A stretch of 64,000 nt of DNA from Diploscapter coronatus (taxonomy: Eukaryota > Nematoda > Chromadorea > Rhabditida > Rhabditidae), in assembly GCA_964036155.1 (NCBI GenBank), contig OZ038423.1, positions 44,655,249 through 44,719,248 on the forward strand, in the 5' to 3' direction. The notes beneath the pieces were generated by a model that ran no database searches, had not been told where the DNA came from, and saw only the letters and a list, made by a program, of their open reading frames with translations. The position numbers and the translations under genes are program-made. This document shows, in pieces, positions 27,431 through 54,110 of the stretch; the first letter of the stretch is position 1; the number at the start of each line of letters is the position of its first letter.

Positions 27431-28138
27431 ACTGAAAATGGGGCTTCATTAAAAAATTAAGCATTTATATGACATCTTTTACCGTCCTTTCTGTTTTTGG
27501 TGAAAATGTCCACATTTTTTACTATTCTTGGAAAAAAATTGCAAAGTTGCAACATTTTTCAAGTTTTTATTTTTTTTAATTTGTCTGCCAAACTTACCTT
27601 TCAAATGAGCGAGGTCGAACACGGTGGGTGAAAAGTGAATAGCGAGGCTAAGCCTGAAAATGTTGAAAGTTGAAATTTAGAAATTAAAAAAAATCGAATC
27701 TCAAGTTTCGAAAAATCGTGAAAAAAAATCGCTTTTCTCATGCTTTTATAGCGAATTTTTGTACTTGCTGGAAGAAAAAACGGATTAGCTAAAAGGTTTT
27801 TATTTATGTTTTCCTGAATCTGAATCATTTTCTTTAACAAAAACATGACATGTTTTGGTTTTGGATAGAGATTTTCTGAACGTCATGAACCTTGAACTTT
27901 GGAAATAAAAAAATCGATAAAATCGTTAAAATATTATCACCTGATTACAGTATTTGCTAAGAACCTGTATGAAAATGCTCAGAATAACTTAGACTTGAGG
28001 ATAAAACTTTTCAAAATGATAGAATTTTTCAAGCAAATCTACATGGAAAAGTAGTCTATTTACTAATTTCCTTCGCCCTATGATGAAAGATAGGAAGAAG
28101 ACAGATTGGAATAGTTATTTTAATAGATGGTTGGAAAT
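27431..28138. other. Spacer between PRPSAP and Ly6-like genes
   Basis: About 700 bp of AT-rich sequence. I see no exon, RNA gene or repeat here. Confidence 0.4.
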
Positions 28139-31100
28139 TTAATCATCCAAAGTGATGTCTCGGAATAGCTGACCCATAGACTCGTTATGGTAAATGCGAC
28201 GGATCGCCTTAAAATTGTTCCTTGATAAAAATAAAAAAGTAAAAAAAAAAAACCTCGCAAAGCATCAGCGAAATATCCACAGTCTTGATCTTGTGGCAGC
28301 GCATTTTCTGAACTTCGTGTGGGACGGTATTCGTCACAATCACCTGAAAATAGAAATTACAGTAGTTCATATTTTAAAAAAATCATCAAATTTATCCTTT
28401 CAACCTCTAAAAAAATAATAAGAAAAACTACAGTAAAATACTTTTCTCAAAAATAGTCAAAATTTTCTACCTGAGTAATCGGTGAAGCCTCCAATAGTGC
28501 AGGGGCATCCGAGGAGAGGACTCCATGGGTGGCCATCACGTAGATTTTGTACGCTCCACGCGCCTTCAGGACCTCCGCAGCAGCCACAAACGATTGAGCG
28601 TCATCGATTATGTCGTCCTCAAATATAATGTTTTAAAATTAACTTTTTAGAAATGTTTCAAACTTTTGAAAGTCTCGGGAGATTTTCATCATTTTATTAA
28701 GCGTTCTCTATTTTTCCGAAATTTTCGATAATAAAAAACTTAAAATTTTCAATTTTTCACAAGTTTCCAAAAATTTGATATTCTTTTTTCCAAGTCAAGC
28801 TTGTTTATATAGATCCGTATTTGTGAGACAAATAAAAAGGATATTTTTAATTAAAAAAATGTTCTTACCACCATAATAGCGATCCTGCCGCCGACATCTC
28901 CAACCACAGTGAGAGGGGGCTTTTGTTTGGGCTCTTGCGCTAGAACGCTAGTGTCTTTACGAAGGCAGAAAAGAACAGATTAGCAGAATCGACGGGGATC
29001 GATCGACATGCCACAGAACTAACACAAACCAAACAAGGAGTTGGGTGGGAGAAAAAATTAGATCAGACGGCTTTGGAGTTCTATATTTCAACAGGAAGAA
29101 AAAAATGTTCTTTAAATTTTCAAAAAAAAAATATATTGTAAGGTGAGTTTTCTTCTATTTTTATCGCCAAGCCTCAATTCACTTACACTGCACTACTATT
29201 TTCTAGGCTTCAAACAAGTTAGAATAATTTTTAGCAAACACACAATTTGATCTCGTCATTCTTTTAATCCTGATAAAATGAAAGAGCCTTATTCCAAACA
29301 CATGACTACGACGACACTACACGTACATAGCTCTAAGCAATTAGGATTTGAACACTTACAAGGGAACATTTCGTAGGCCGTGTAGCTAGGAGGTGGGGAT
29401 TGCCTTCCATCTTCGAGACCCGATTCCTCCGAGTCTTTCTGCTCTCCGTGGATTACAGCGACACCTGGAAATTTCAATCTCCTTCCAAAAATTCTCACTT
29501 TCTCAGGAACTCTAACATTGTGTGGCTAATTATCTTGAAAGAGATCAATTAAAATTGTTGATATCTGTTGAAATCGATTCTTTGTAGAAAATGCCTTTTG
29601 GTTATCTTTTAAAACTTCACCTTCACAAAACTCTGAGAATCATGCTCGTGGTAATACGGTAAATTATAGTAATCTCGAGAGAAAAAAAAACAATAAACGA
29701 GTGGGTGGAGTGTTTGCAGTTTTTAAAAGTGTCGCACGGTTTTAATCATGGAAAGTGTGCGTAGTTTTGATAGTTCAGAAGAGGGACTTTCACGATACTC
29801 CCAACCTATATTTGAGACTAGAAAGCATAACCCGAATTTGAACTAGTGTGCAAAACACTTACACCCTAAAATTTTGAAGGATTTTTCGAAGTTTAGAAAA
29901 ATTTACCGAGCCTAAGACGATCCGCGTAGGAAGTTGCCTTATTCATGACTCCGGGAGATTTGGCAACGATGATTGCGTTACGGTAGTCGGGAATCTAAAA
30001 ATTAAAAATAGAAAACAAACTATCCCATTTGTACTCGATTGTTTCCGAGGAGAGCCTTTGCAAAGAAAGAGGGAAGAGGTACCCGCGAGCCTTAGCCATG
30101 TGCCTGCTCGTCTTTGCTCTCTTCTCTCACTCTTATTTCTCTCTAGTCTCGATGCGTGCGTCTCGCAAGCTATAGACGCAGAGGGCATATGAAAGGTTCA
30201 TCTCGAGGAGAATGGCGAGTAGTTTCCACCCTCTTTTTGTAAAATACCAAGGGAAGAAGAAGAAAAGTGATGATAGAAAACCTTTAGTAGATTTATCCAT
30301 CTTTCTCTTAATCAATCCTATTATTATTTCGAGGATGGCAAGTTTTTCAAGTAGAACGAGAAAATATGAAAAACTAACATATTCCTTGATGTACTGCAGC
30401 AGGAAAGGAGAGGCCCTCAAGTTGTCGACAGGGATCGAGAAAAAGCCCTGAATCTCCTTCTTGTAGAGGTCCAAAGAGACGACGCGGCCGGCACCTATTT
30501 TTATTTTATTAACAAGAAAGTAAAGAAGTTGTCATTCAAAAATTTTATAATGACCAGCATTTCTTGAAACATTCAACAATTTTGAAAGTCCTTATAAATT
30601 CGCTAAAAATGCTATCCGCTATCAGATCGGCATTGCTCAATTGCAGAATGTATCCTCGTTTCCATGAAGCCTAGTTTATCTCTAAAAGTGATACTCACCA
30701 GCCTTGCAGATCATTTCGGCGATCAGCTTCATAGGGATGGATGATCTCCTGAAGTTCAAAAATAAGAAAAAACGTACATTCATTTATAACTTCCAGGTTT
30801 CTTTTGACCTCCATTTTCCTACCTGAGCATTCTGCACTGTTTGGAGTAGGGCAGGTAGGGCATAACCACGGTGATCGTCTTAGCCATCGACGTTTTGCAC
30901 GCGTAGATCAGAATCAACATCTCCATCACGTCGTTGTTCACGTTTCTGAAAATTTTACCTTCCAATTTTTCGGTTTCAAGATTTTTAGGGAAATTTGGAG
31001 AAAATTTATCCTCAATTGTACTCGAAGTTTGGCAAATATAATAGCGACTTGTAAAGTGGACAAGAGAAAATAAGTTTCAAAATATTCTGGGCGAGGTTTG

Positions 31101-31551
31101 AGAAAGTAAAATAATAATCGATCAATCAGATCCTTTCGATAAGTTTCAAAAAATTTCGAATAGGTTTTGATAGAAATATTTTTAATCAGAGTCTCGCCTG
31201 AGGAGGATGATAAAGACATGGCAATTGAAATTCCGACTCACTTAGACCCGCTCTGCATGATGAAGACGTGCTTGCCACGGACGGACTGCTTGATATCCAC
31301 AGAGGTTTCTAGAATCTTGCCATTTATTCAACTTCTCCGAAATTTTGTTTCGACTCTCAGAATTTTCATGTTTTTTCGAGAATCTTTTCAAAATTTCAAG
31401 TTTTACCCCGATTCGTCTTGTTGTAGACCGTCGCATCTCCCAGTCTGATCCCCAGCCGGTCAGAAACGAGCCGGGCCAGTTCAGGGTGAGAGTTTCCCGT
31501 GAGCAGCACCATCCCACTGCTCTCATCCGCCTTATATTGCATAGAAGCCAT
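28139..31551 (-). CDS. PRPSAP: Phosphoribosyl pyrophosphate synthetase-associated protein (PAP39/PAP41 type)
   Basis: Eleven exons join at 31551-31407, 31308-31242, 30945-30823, 30748-30699, 30494-30379, 29994-29907, 29464-29360, 28954-28869, 28617-28471, 28343-28254 and 28207-28139, about 360 aa. The protein aligns throughout with the PRPP synthetase fold: [78 protein letters not shown], and [20 protein letters not shown] near the end. It is the associated-protein paralogue, not the catalytic enzyme: the PRPP loop reads [11 protein letters not shown], and there is an insert with [19 protein letters not shown], a feature of PAP39/PAP41. These proteins bind PRPS and restrain its activity in nucleotide synthesis; they are generally regarded as non-catalytic. 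The start codon is the only Met upstream of the conserved core. The last intron is only 46 nt (28253-28208). Confidence 0.93.
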
Positions 31552-33446
31552 TTTCAGGCTGAAATTTACAAATTTTCCCCCAAAATTTGAGAAAATTGCA
31601 GAAACCGACGGAATTAAAAATTCAAAGTCGAAAATAAGAAAATCGATAACGAAATAACGTGAGAAAAGAAGAGAGGGAGAGAATAAAAGCAAGTGTCTAG
31701 GAGCGATGAAAGTGAGATGAAATGATAAAAACAAAAGAAAAACAATTTTGGTAGAATTTTATAGAAGAAAAGTTGTATACTTTCCAAACTAGACAATTTT
31801 TTTGCGACTTTATCATTTATTTCTTGTCGAACGCAGAAAATACACATTCTCTCCGCTTTGGTCAAATTTTGCTTATTGGTTCTTCGATATTTCTCATTTG
31901 ATCTTGAATGACCACTTTGGAAATACGAAAAGTGACGAGACGCGATTTGTCTAATTCACTAGCAATGTTAGGACTATGAAGATAGCACGCCTCTGATTGT
32001 TGTTCTTGCAATGAGCTTTAGGACCAGGCCTAGAGAGTACTTTCGTCGGCGAAAAAATCTATGGAGGGTAGGTCGCAAGGGGTTTCTGACGATCGTCCTC
32101 CCTAGGACTGTCTAGGACATAGAATATTCTTTGCAGGCATTGTGTTGTTTTAATAGTTAAACGAAATTTGTAAGTCATGAAATCTTTATTATTGCCTTGA
32201 AAAAGTGCATAGCCAATAAACTGGCTATAAAATGAGATGCGAAATAAATAAAGTAGGTGCTGAGAAGGTCCTGATTGAAGTTGAGCTTGAAGTTTAGAGG
32301 ATCCGAGGTTTCAATTCGTTTTTGAAGGGGTATTTGAGTGTTAACTAACTATATTCGATCTGGAGAACACGATTCTGGGGCTTTTTCCTACATTTTCAAC
32401 TTTGGATCCAGGTACCGGTACCGGGGTCCGGGGGTCAAATTTCAAAAGTCATCTCGACACCCCAAAACCTATATCAGATTGTTCAGTTCGACGAGCTGAG
32501 TCGATTGATGCGAAAATTTCTCGGATTAGATCTTCTTACCGCAAGTTACGACTAAAAACAGTGCAAAAAATGCCAAAAAACACGGGTCTCCGGGATAAAA
32601 TCGAAATTTATATACATTGTTGTCTGTATTACCTTCCAGTTTTTTCACACAATAATTTGTTCGCTAAACAATGGAATCGGATTGGAGTTTGCTAACGTTG
32701 GAATTTGGTGCAGCAATTGCTTGACTTTAAATTTATATCCTTTAGATATATGACTCAAAAAGTATCATAGAAAAAATATTCATTTTCCACCTTATTCCGG
32801 CGAAGGAAGTTGTTTTAGAAATAATAGCAAAATAGCGACTTAATAATCTAACAACTCTTTACACTTTCGTGATGACATAGGCTATATTGCCTCATCACTT
32901 AGTCATTAAGTCATTACACACATTTGACTTGACATAACTGATATCCATGTTTGCGTTTAATTTGATCGGATCTGAACGATATGAAAAGGGGAAAACATCG
33001 ATATTCCGAGAAGGATTACGAATCCATTCTTCATCAGATCAGATGAAAACGGGCATGTCAGTCTTCACTTTCACCTATCTTCATATCATTCAGCTTTTCG
33101 TCTTTTGGGCATGGGAAGGATATCATATGTCCCTCCTTCATAGACCCTTATCTTATCATCACTTCTTCATCGCCTAGTCCCCTACAAGGTCGCGTCGCTT
33201 TTTGCGTTAGTCACTAAAGGGTTAATTGATTTACCTATTGTTGTTGAATTAGCTGATTACTCATGCTAAAGCTATCAATAAATCTAATTCTATCCTCAGT
33301 TTTGGCATTGAAAATAAATGCCCAATTGCTCGAGATTTTTGGACTGTCTACGGGTGACAGCGGAACCGTCAACCGACCGGTATTCAGCGATCTGGCTAGG
33401 TTCGTAATTTGACTAACTCGGAGAGTGCGTAACTTGAGACATAGGT
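31552..33446. other. Intergenic region upstream of PRPSAP
   Basis: A purine-rich tract at about 31,660-31,690 lies just upstream of the PRPSAP start. At 32,071-32,110 there is a 40-nt sequence whose inverted near-copy occurs at 58,777-58,816. At 32,410-32,445 a GGTACCGGTACCGGGGTCCGGGGG run stands out from the AT-rich background. An ATG at 33,043 opens a signal-peptide-like reading frame, discussed with the lipocalin gene. I see no complete gene. Confidence 0.4.
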
Positions 33447-35426
33447 TTAAGACGCGTTCTTTGAGTAACCCGAACAAAGGCCGGACAACTGCAAAAGTGT
33501 CTCGGATCCGAACCAAACTTATATGGTGGATACACCCATGGACCCTAATCACAAAAATGGAGAGACCAGACCTCACCTTCTAAAGTGGGCGGGGCTAGGT
33601 GGGGGTCAAAGTTGAGCATTTTCACGATTTGATACCCCTCAGGGGGTATAAAGAAAACTTTTTTGCTATAAAAGATTTTCGAAAATTTCAAAAAGCATAG
33701 AGTAGCCCATGTAATTGCGCACCTTCTGGTATATAGATTTTCGAGCAACAACCACCTGCTGGGTCAGAAAGGGGTCCTTATGTCAAAAATGGCGGTATGC
33801 TGATGCCCCATTTTTTGCATAAAATCGATTTTCCTGAAAAGTTTAAGTGGAGTTCCAAAAATCTAATGCTATATTCAGATTCTACGTATCAAATTACCCT
33901 AAAATCAGCCCTAAAAAGCATGAATTAGGCGGGACATTTTAGAAAAAAAATCAATCAAATAGGCGTGGCCTGAGGGTCGAATTTTACAAAACTGATCAGA
34001 AAAATTCAAACGATATACCAATCGATAGCCCTTGAAAAACTAAGCAACTTTTGTGAAGACATCTCATGGTTATCTATTATGGTATGTGTGGTATGGAGGT
34101 TTGAATGAGTCAGACCCACGAAAATGACAAAAATTTTCAAAAATTCATAACTTTTCGAAAATCAAATGAATTCGAAAAATTTTTTCGGAGTATAGCAGTT
34201 GAAGGGCAGTACTTCATTTTCGCTTCCTAGAGTACCGTGCTACCACTTACTATGGTACCATATGGGTCCATGGTATACCACCCATACGGTACTCGAGTGG
34301 TACTATACTAAAATGGGTATTATTCGACTCGAAATCGACTGGAGAGTAATATTCGAGTCTACTTCTATCAACTTCAGCAAGTGGTTTCATTATACCATCA
34401 TTGTAATTGACTATAACCACCTGTTGAAAAAGATCAAAAATGGGGTATTTTTAAATGACCATAAAAGGCGATAGATTAATCCCTTTTTCAAGTGGTTTTC
34501 AGCATATTACTCAGTTAGACAAGGGCTTTCGTTTGGTATATAACATGATGAGTATTGATTACCAAATGGTAACTTGGCCATATGGGTCTCTACCATTTAG
34601 TACAATACCATGTTTGGTATCATTCGACTCCAAATTGAATGGGAATAAATACTAGATGCCTCTAGCTTCAATTTGAGCTCAAATTCTGGTAGACTGCCTA
34701 TGAAAATATTCTCGTATCATTTTCTTGAAAATTGACATTAAGTTTTGGTTTTTGAGGTGCCACCCCCATACCATAATAGATAACCATGTAGTGTCTTCAC
34801 AAAAGTTGCTTAGTTTTTCAAGGGCTATCGATTGGTGTATCGTTTGAATTTTTCTGATCAGTTTTGTAAAATTCGACCCTCAGGCCACGCCTATTTGATT
34901 GATTTTTTTTCTAAAATGTCCCGCCTAATTCATGCTTTTTAGGGCTGATTTTAGGGTAATTTGATACATAGAATCCGAATATAGCATTAGATTTTCGGAA
35001 CTCCCCCTAAACTTTTCAGGAAAATCGATTTTCTGCAAAATATGCATATTTTGAAACTGCCATTTTTGGCGCTTTTTGACTTTGGGACCCCCTTCAACTC
35101 CAAGCAAGTGGCTGACCCCCTAAACCATTATATTTTTAGAAAGTACATTCCATGACCATGTTCATCCTTTTTAAATTTTTCGAAAATCTTTTATAGCAAA
35201 AAAATTTTCTTCATACCCCCTGAGGGGTGTCAAATTGTGAAAATGCTCAACTTTGACCCTCACCTAGCTCCGCCCACTTTTGGGGGCGGAGCCTGGTCTC
35301 CCCATTTTTGTGATTAGGACCCATGGATGTATCCACCATATAAGTTTGGTTCGGATCCGAGACACTTTTGCAGTTGTCCGGCCGCTCTTAATAGTTTGTT
35401 CAGGTTATTCAAAGAATGCGTCTTAA
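33447..35426. mobile_element. About 2-kb palindromic (long inverted-repeat) element bounded by TTAA
   Basis: Two arms of about 650 bp are inverted copies. The left arm is roughly 33447-34098 and the right arm roughly 34757-35426. Matching landmarks include CCGGACAACTGCAAAAGTGT (33482) against ACACTTTTGCAGTTGTCCGG (about 35362), the CCCTCAGGGGGTAT motif, AGGCGTGGCCTGAGGGTCGA against its reverse complement, and ATGGTTATCTATTATGGTAT against its reverse complement. Both outer ends read TTAAGACGC / GCGTCTTAA, so TTAA flanks the element, as in piggyBac-type insertions and some nematode palindromic elements. The loop contains an imperfect direct repeat (about 34,240-34,380 and 34,550-34,680) rich in GGTACCATATGG-like motifs. 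No transposase ORF is visible, so it is non-autonomous. The arms differ by scattered substitutions and a short indel near the outer end, so it is not very recent. Confidence 0.85.
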
Positions 35427-35656
35427 GAATGGGAAGGCGTTATCCAATCATAACTATACATGAATTTCACTAGGGTTGCAAAAACTTCCAATAATCCATA
35501 ATTTTGCAAAACTGAAAGTCAAGCATCTACCATTTAGCCAATCGATGGGTCTGATCAACTACCTTCGAACCGTCCAGAAAGACCCTAAGCATAACCTGGA
35601 GAGTAAGTGAGTGGGTTTTTTCAGTGACATTTACAACAAAAAAAGGTCAAATTTAG

Positions 35657-36992
35657 GCTGAAAAAGCCCTTTGACGGTGTGAATTTCATCGAGGGTATTC
35701 CTATTCTGCCAGGAATGACAGGAAATCTGCCGGGTGCTGGGGCATGTCTTCCGAAAGGGTCGCCCTTGATTCGAGACAGGTAGAAATGGGCTGACTACGT
35801 AAAAGTAGTTGAATTTACAGATCACCGTCATTCTTCCAAAATATACTGAGGAACATTCCGGGCGTTCAAGACTACTTGGCGGGTATGCTACCAAGTCCCA
35901 AAGTTGATGTAAAGGCCCTGGAGGGACGGTACATGTGGGTTAGTAAGATAGCATTTTGATTGATTATCGGTCACATGGATGAAACACCAATGCTAGACTA
36001 AAATGCATTTCTTGTGGAGAAATTTCGAAGCTTTAGGTATTAGATACTCCATCGGCCTCTAATCGATATTGCCCCACTACCGAGTTTCAAGTTAAAGCTG
36101 ACATAGAGAAATCGTACGGGTTGACGGTCCAAGAGAAGTTCCGACCTAATGGTGAAGATTCGGGGGAAAAGGTACAATTAGTAAGAAAATTGATCGAGTT
36201 ATAGAAATTCTAGGTCGGTTTTGGCTATGGTATCATACACAAGGACAAGACTTACATCTACATTCAGGATGATCCGTGCCCTTGTGAGTTAAATATTTGT
36301 TTTCACGTTAGCTTAAACTTGACATCATAACTGCTCTACCTCGATATATAATTTATCAATTTTCAGACCAGATAGTGATTATGGGTCCTCGAAATCGTAG
36401 GACAGGTCAATACGAATACTTGGTGTTGTCGAATTGGGCCAGATACCCAATTATCGGATTGGCCAGAGATATCCGGCATTTCTACAAACATTACAAGGAT
36501 GAAATGGAGAATAAATTGGAGTCAGCTGGGCTGATCAACGATGTTACGGGGTAGGTTTCGGAACATTTGGACTTTAAAACAAACTAATGATAGCCAATCA
36601 GATGCACCAACAAGTCGTTTTAATAGGTTATACGCAAAATATGCTTTGAGGCAGTTCATAGCCTTGAAATCTATTTGTTAGATAGCAACTGCGACATTTA
36701 TGCAGAACAATTTATCAAAGAATTCAACCACTATTGGCCTAATTTTCAAATATGACTCTAAAATATCCCCAATTTGGTTTTTTTTTCCTAGCATTCTTCC
36801 CTATGTGGAGGGGTCTGCTACTTCCCCAACTTGGTATATACCTCATAAATGAGTCGTAATCGGATGGTAGAACGTATAATCAAAAGATAATCTTTCAGTA
36901 ACTCTAACATCCGGTACGTGGATTGGTCCAAATGCAAGAAGGCCACCCCATTATCTTATGTGCAAAACGTTCTAACAGATCTATTCGGGTAA
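35657..36992 (+). CDS. lpr: Lipocalin-related (LPR-type) secreted protein; first exon(s) unresolved
   Basis: Six exons join in frame at 35657-35779, 35821-35938, 36037-36171, 36214-36283, 36367-36550 and 36899-36992 (stop TAA). The protein has a Pro/Gly-rich leader (IPILPGMTGNLPGAGACLPK), an amphipathic segment (IPGVQDYLAGMLPSPKV), then a lipocalin barrel: GRYMW strand A (the GxW motif region), RYCPTTEFQVKADIEKSYG, VGFGYGIIHKDKTYIYIQDD, and GQYEYLVLSNWARYPIIGLA matching the lipocalin YxVL..(Y)P..(V)ARD strand. It has a C-terminal helix and a final Cys (WSKCKK). Nematode LPR proteins act in apical extracellular matrix and tube integrity; that function is by family. The open frame upstream of 35657 meets stops, so the signal-peptide exon lies elsewhere; 33,043 is one candidate, but with a weak donor. 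The gene converges on the myosin gene. Confidence 0.8.
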
Positions 36993-37811
36993 TCATATTT
37001 AGTTTGAAGTAAATTATAAAAGCGAATAAACTTTATTTAAATATAAGACAACTCAGGATAGTTTCATATAGACGAGCACGGAAGTGATAGTGTTTGATAA
37101 AGTGTCTCTGAATGAACATTTGATAAGTGTTAAGGCAGCGAAAATTAACAAACTCCTCAAATTATTGAAAATAAGAAAACCGAATATAAGTGAACGATAA
37201 TAAGGATATTTCGGGAATGTTGATGAAAATTTGTAAGCTACGAGTACTTTTCTCTAAGATCATAAATTAATTAAAAAGCACTCGTAGTAGTAAATATAAC
37301 ACCTCTGAAAATCATTGACATAACATCAATTTAAGGCGGAATTACTATAATATCAAGCAAACATGAGCATTGTATTGATAAAAAGTTTGATAAATCGATG
37401 TCTTGAGAAGAAGAAAAATCTTAAAATAGTTGCACCAAGGCGAAGCCCGCAAAAGAATGTATCAGGACGGCGACACGCGACATTATTTTGACAATGTAGC
37501 GCGGTGATAATGCGCGCTACTCATCTTTTACCAAATAGTGTCGCGTTTCAAAATAATTTCTAGAATTTTCAAATGAACCCCAGATTTTTGCAAAAATTAG
37601 ACAATTTTAGCCTAAGCAAAACGCGTTGGTCCACTTATAGTTTTAAATTTCGACTAACATATTTGAAAAGAAAATCAGTGAAAATCGGCGAGAACGATGG
37701 CGAAATGAGGCACAAAAGCTGTAAAAATATAGTATAAATATGCGAATTTAAATATCAATCGATATTAATATTATTTCCTAACGATCAAGTAGTCGAGCGA
37801 TTGCAAGTTGT
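36993..37811. other. Convergent 3' region between lipocalin-related and myosin genes, with hairpins
   Basis: AATAAA at 37025-37030 lies about 33 nt after the lipocalin-gene stop and is a good polyadenylation signal on the plus strand. TTTATT at 37032-37037 is the same signal for the minus strand and could end the myosin 3' UTR, giving overlapping bidirectional poly(A) sites. Two hairpins are present: 37238-37295 (CTACGAGTACTTTT facing AAAAGCACTCGTAG) and a two-level hairpin around 37473-37550 (outer CGCGACATTATTT / AAATAGTGTCGCG, inner GTAGCGCG / CGCGCTAC). The second looks like a small MITE. Confidence 0.5.

Positions 37812-54110
<16,299 letters not shown>

Noticed and set aside
30012..30190. 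Purine-rich stretch with an ATG (minus strand, near 30,098) in a PRPSAP intron, considered as an alternative first exon
   Set aside because: The short frame ([11 protein letters not shown]) has no convincing donor in the phase needed for the next exon.
37238..37295. Hairpin considered as a microRNA precursor
   Set aside because: The stem is only about 14 bp with an AT-rich loop, too short for a pre-miRNA.
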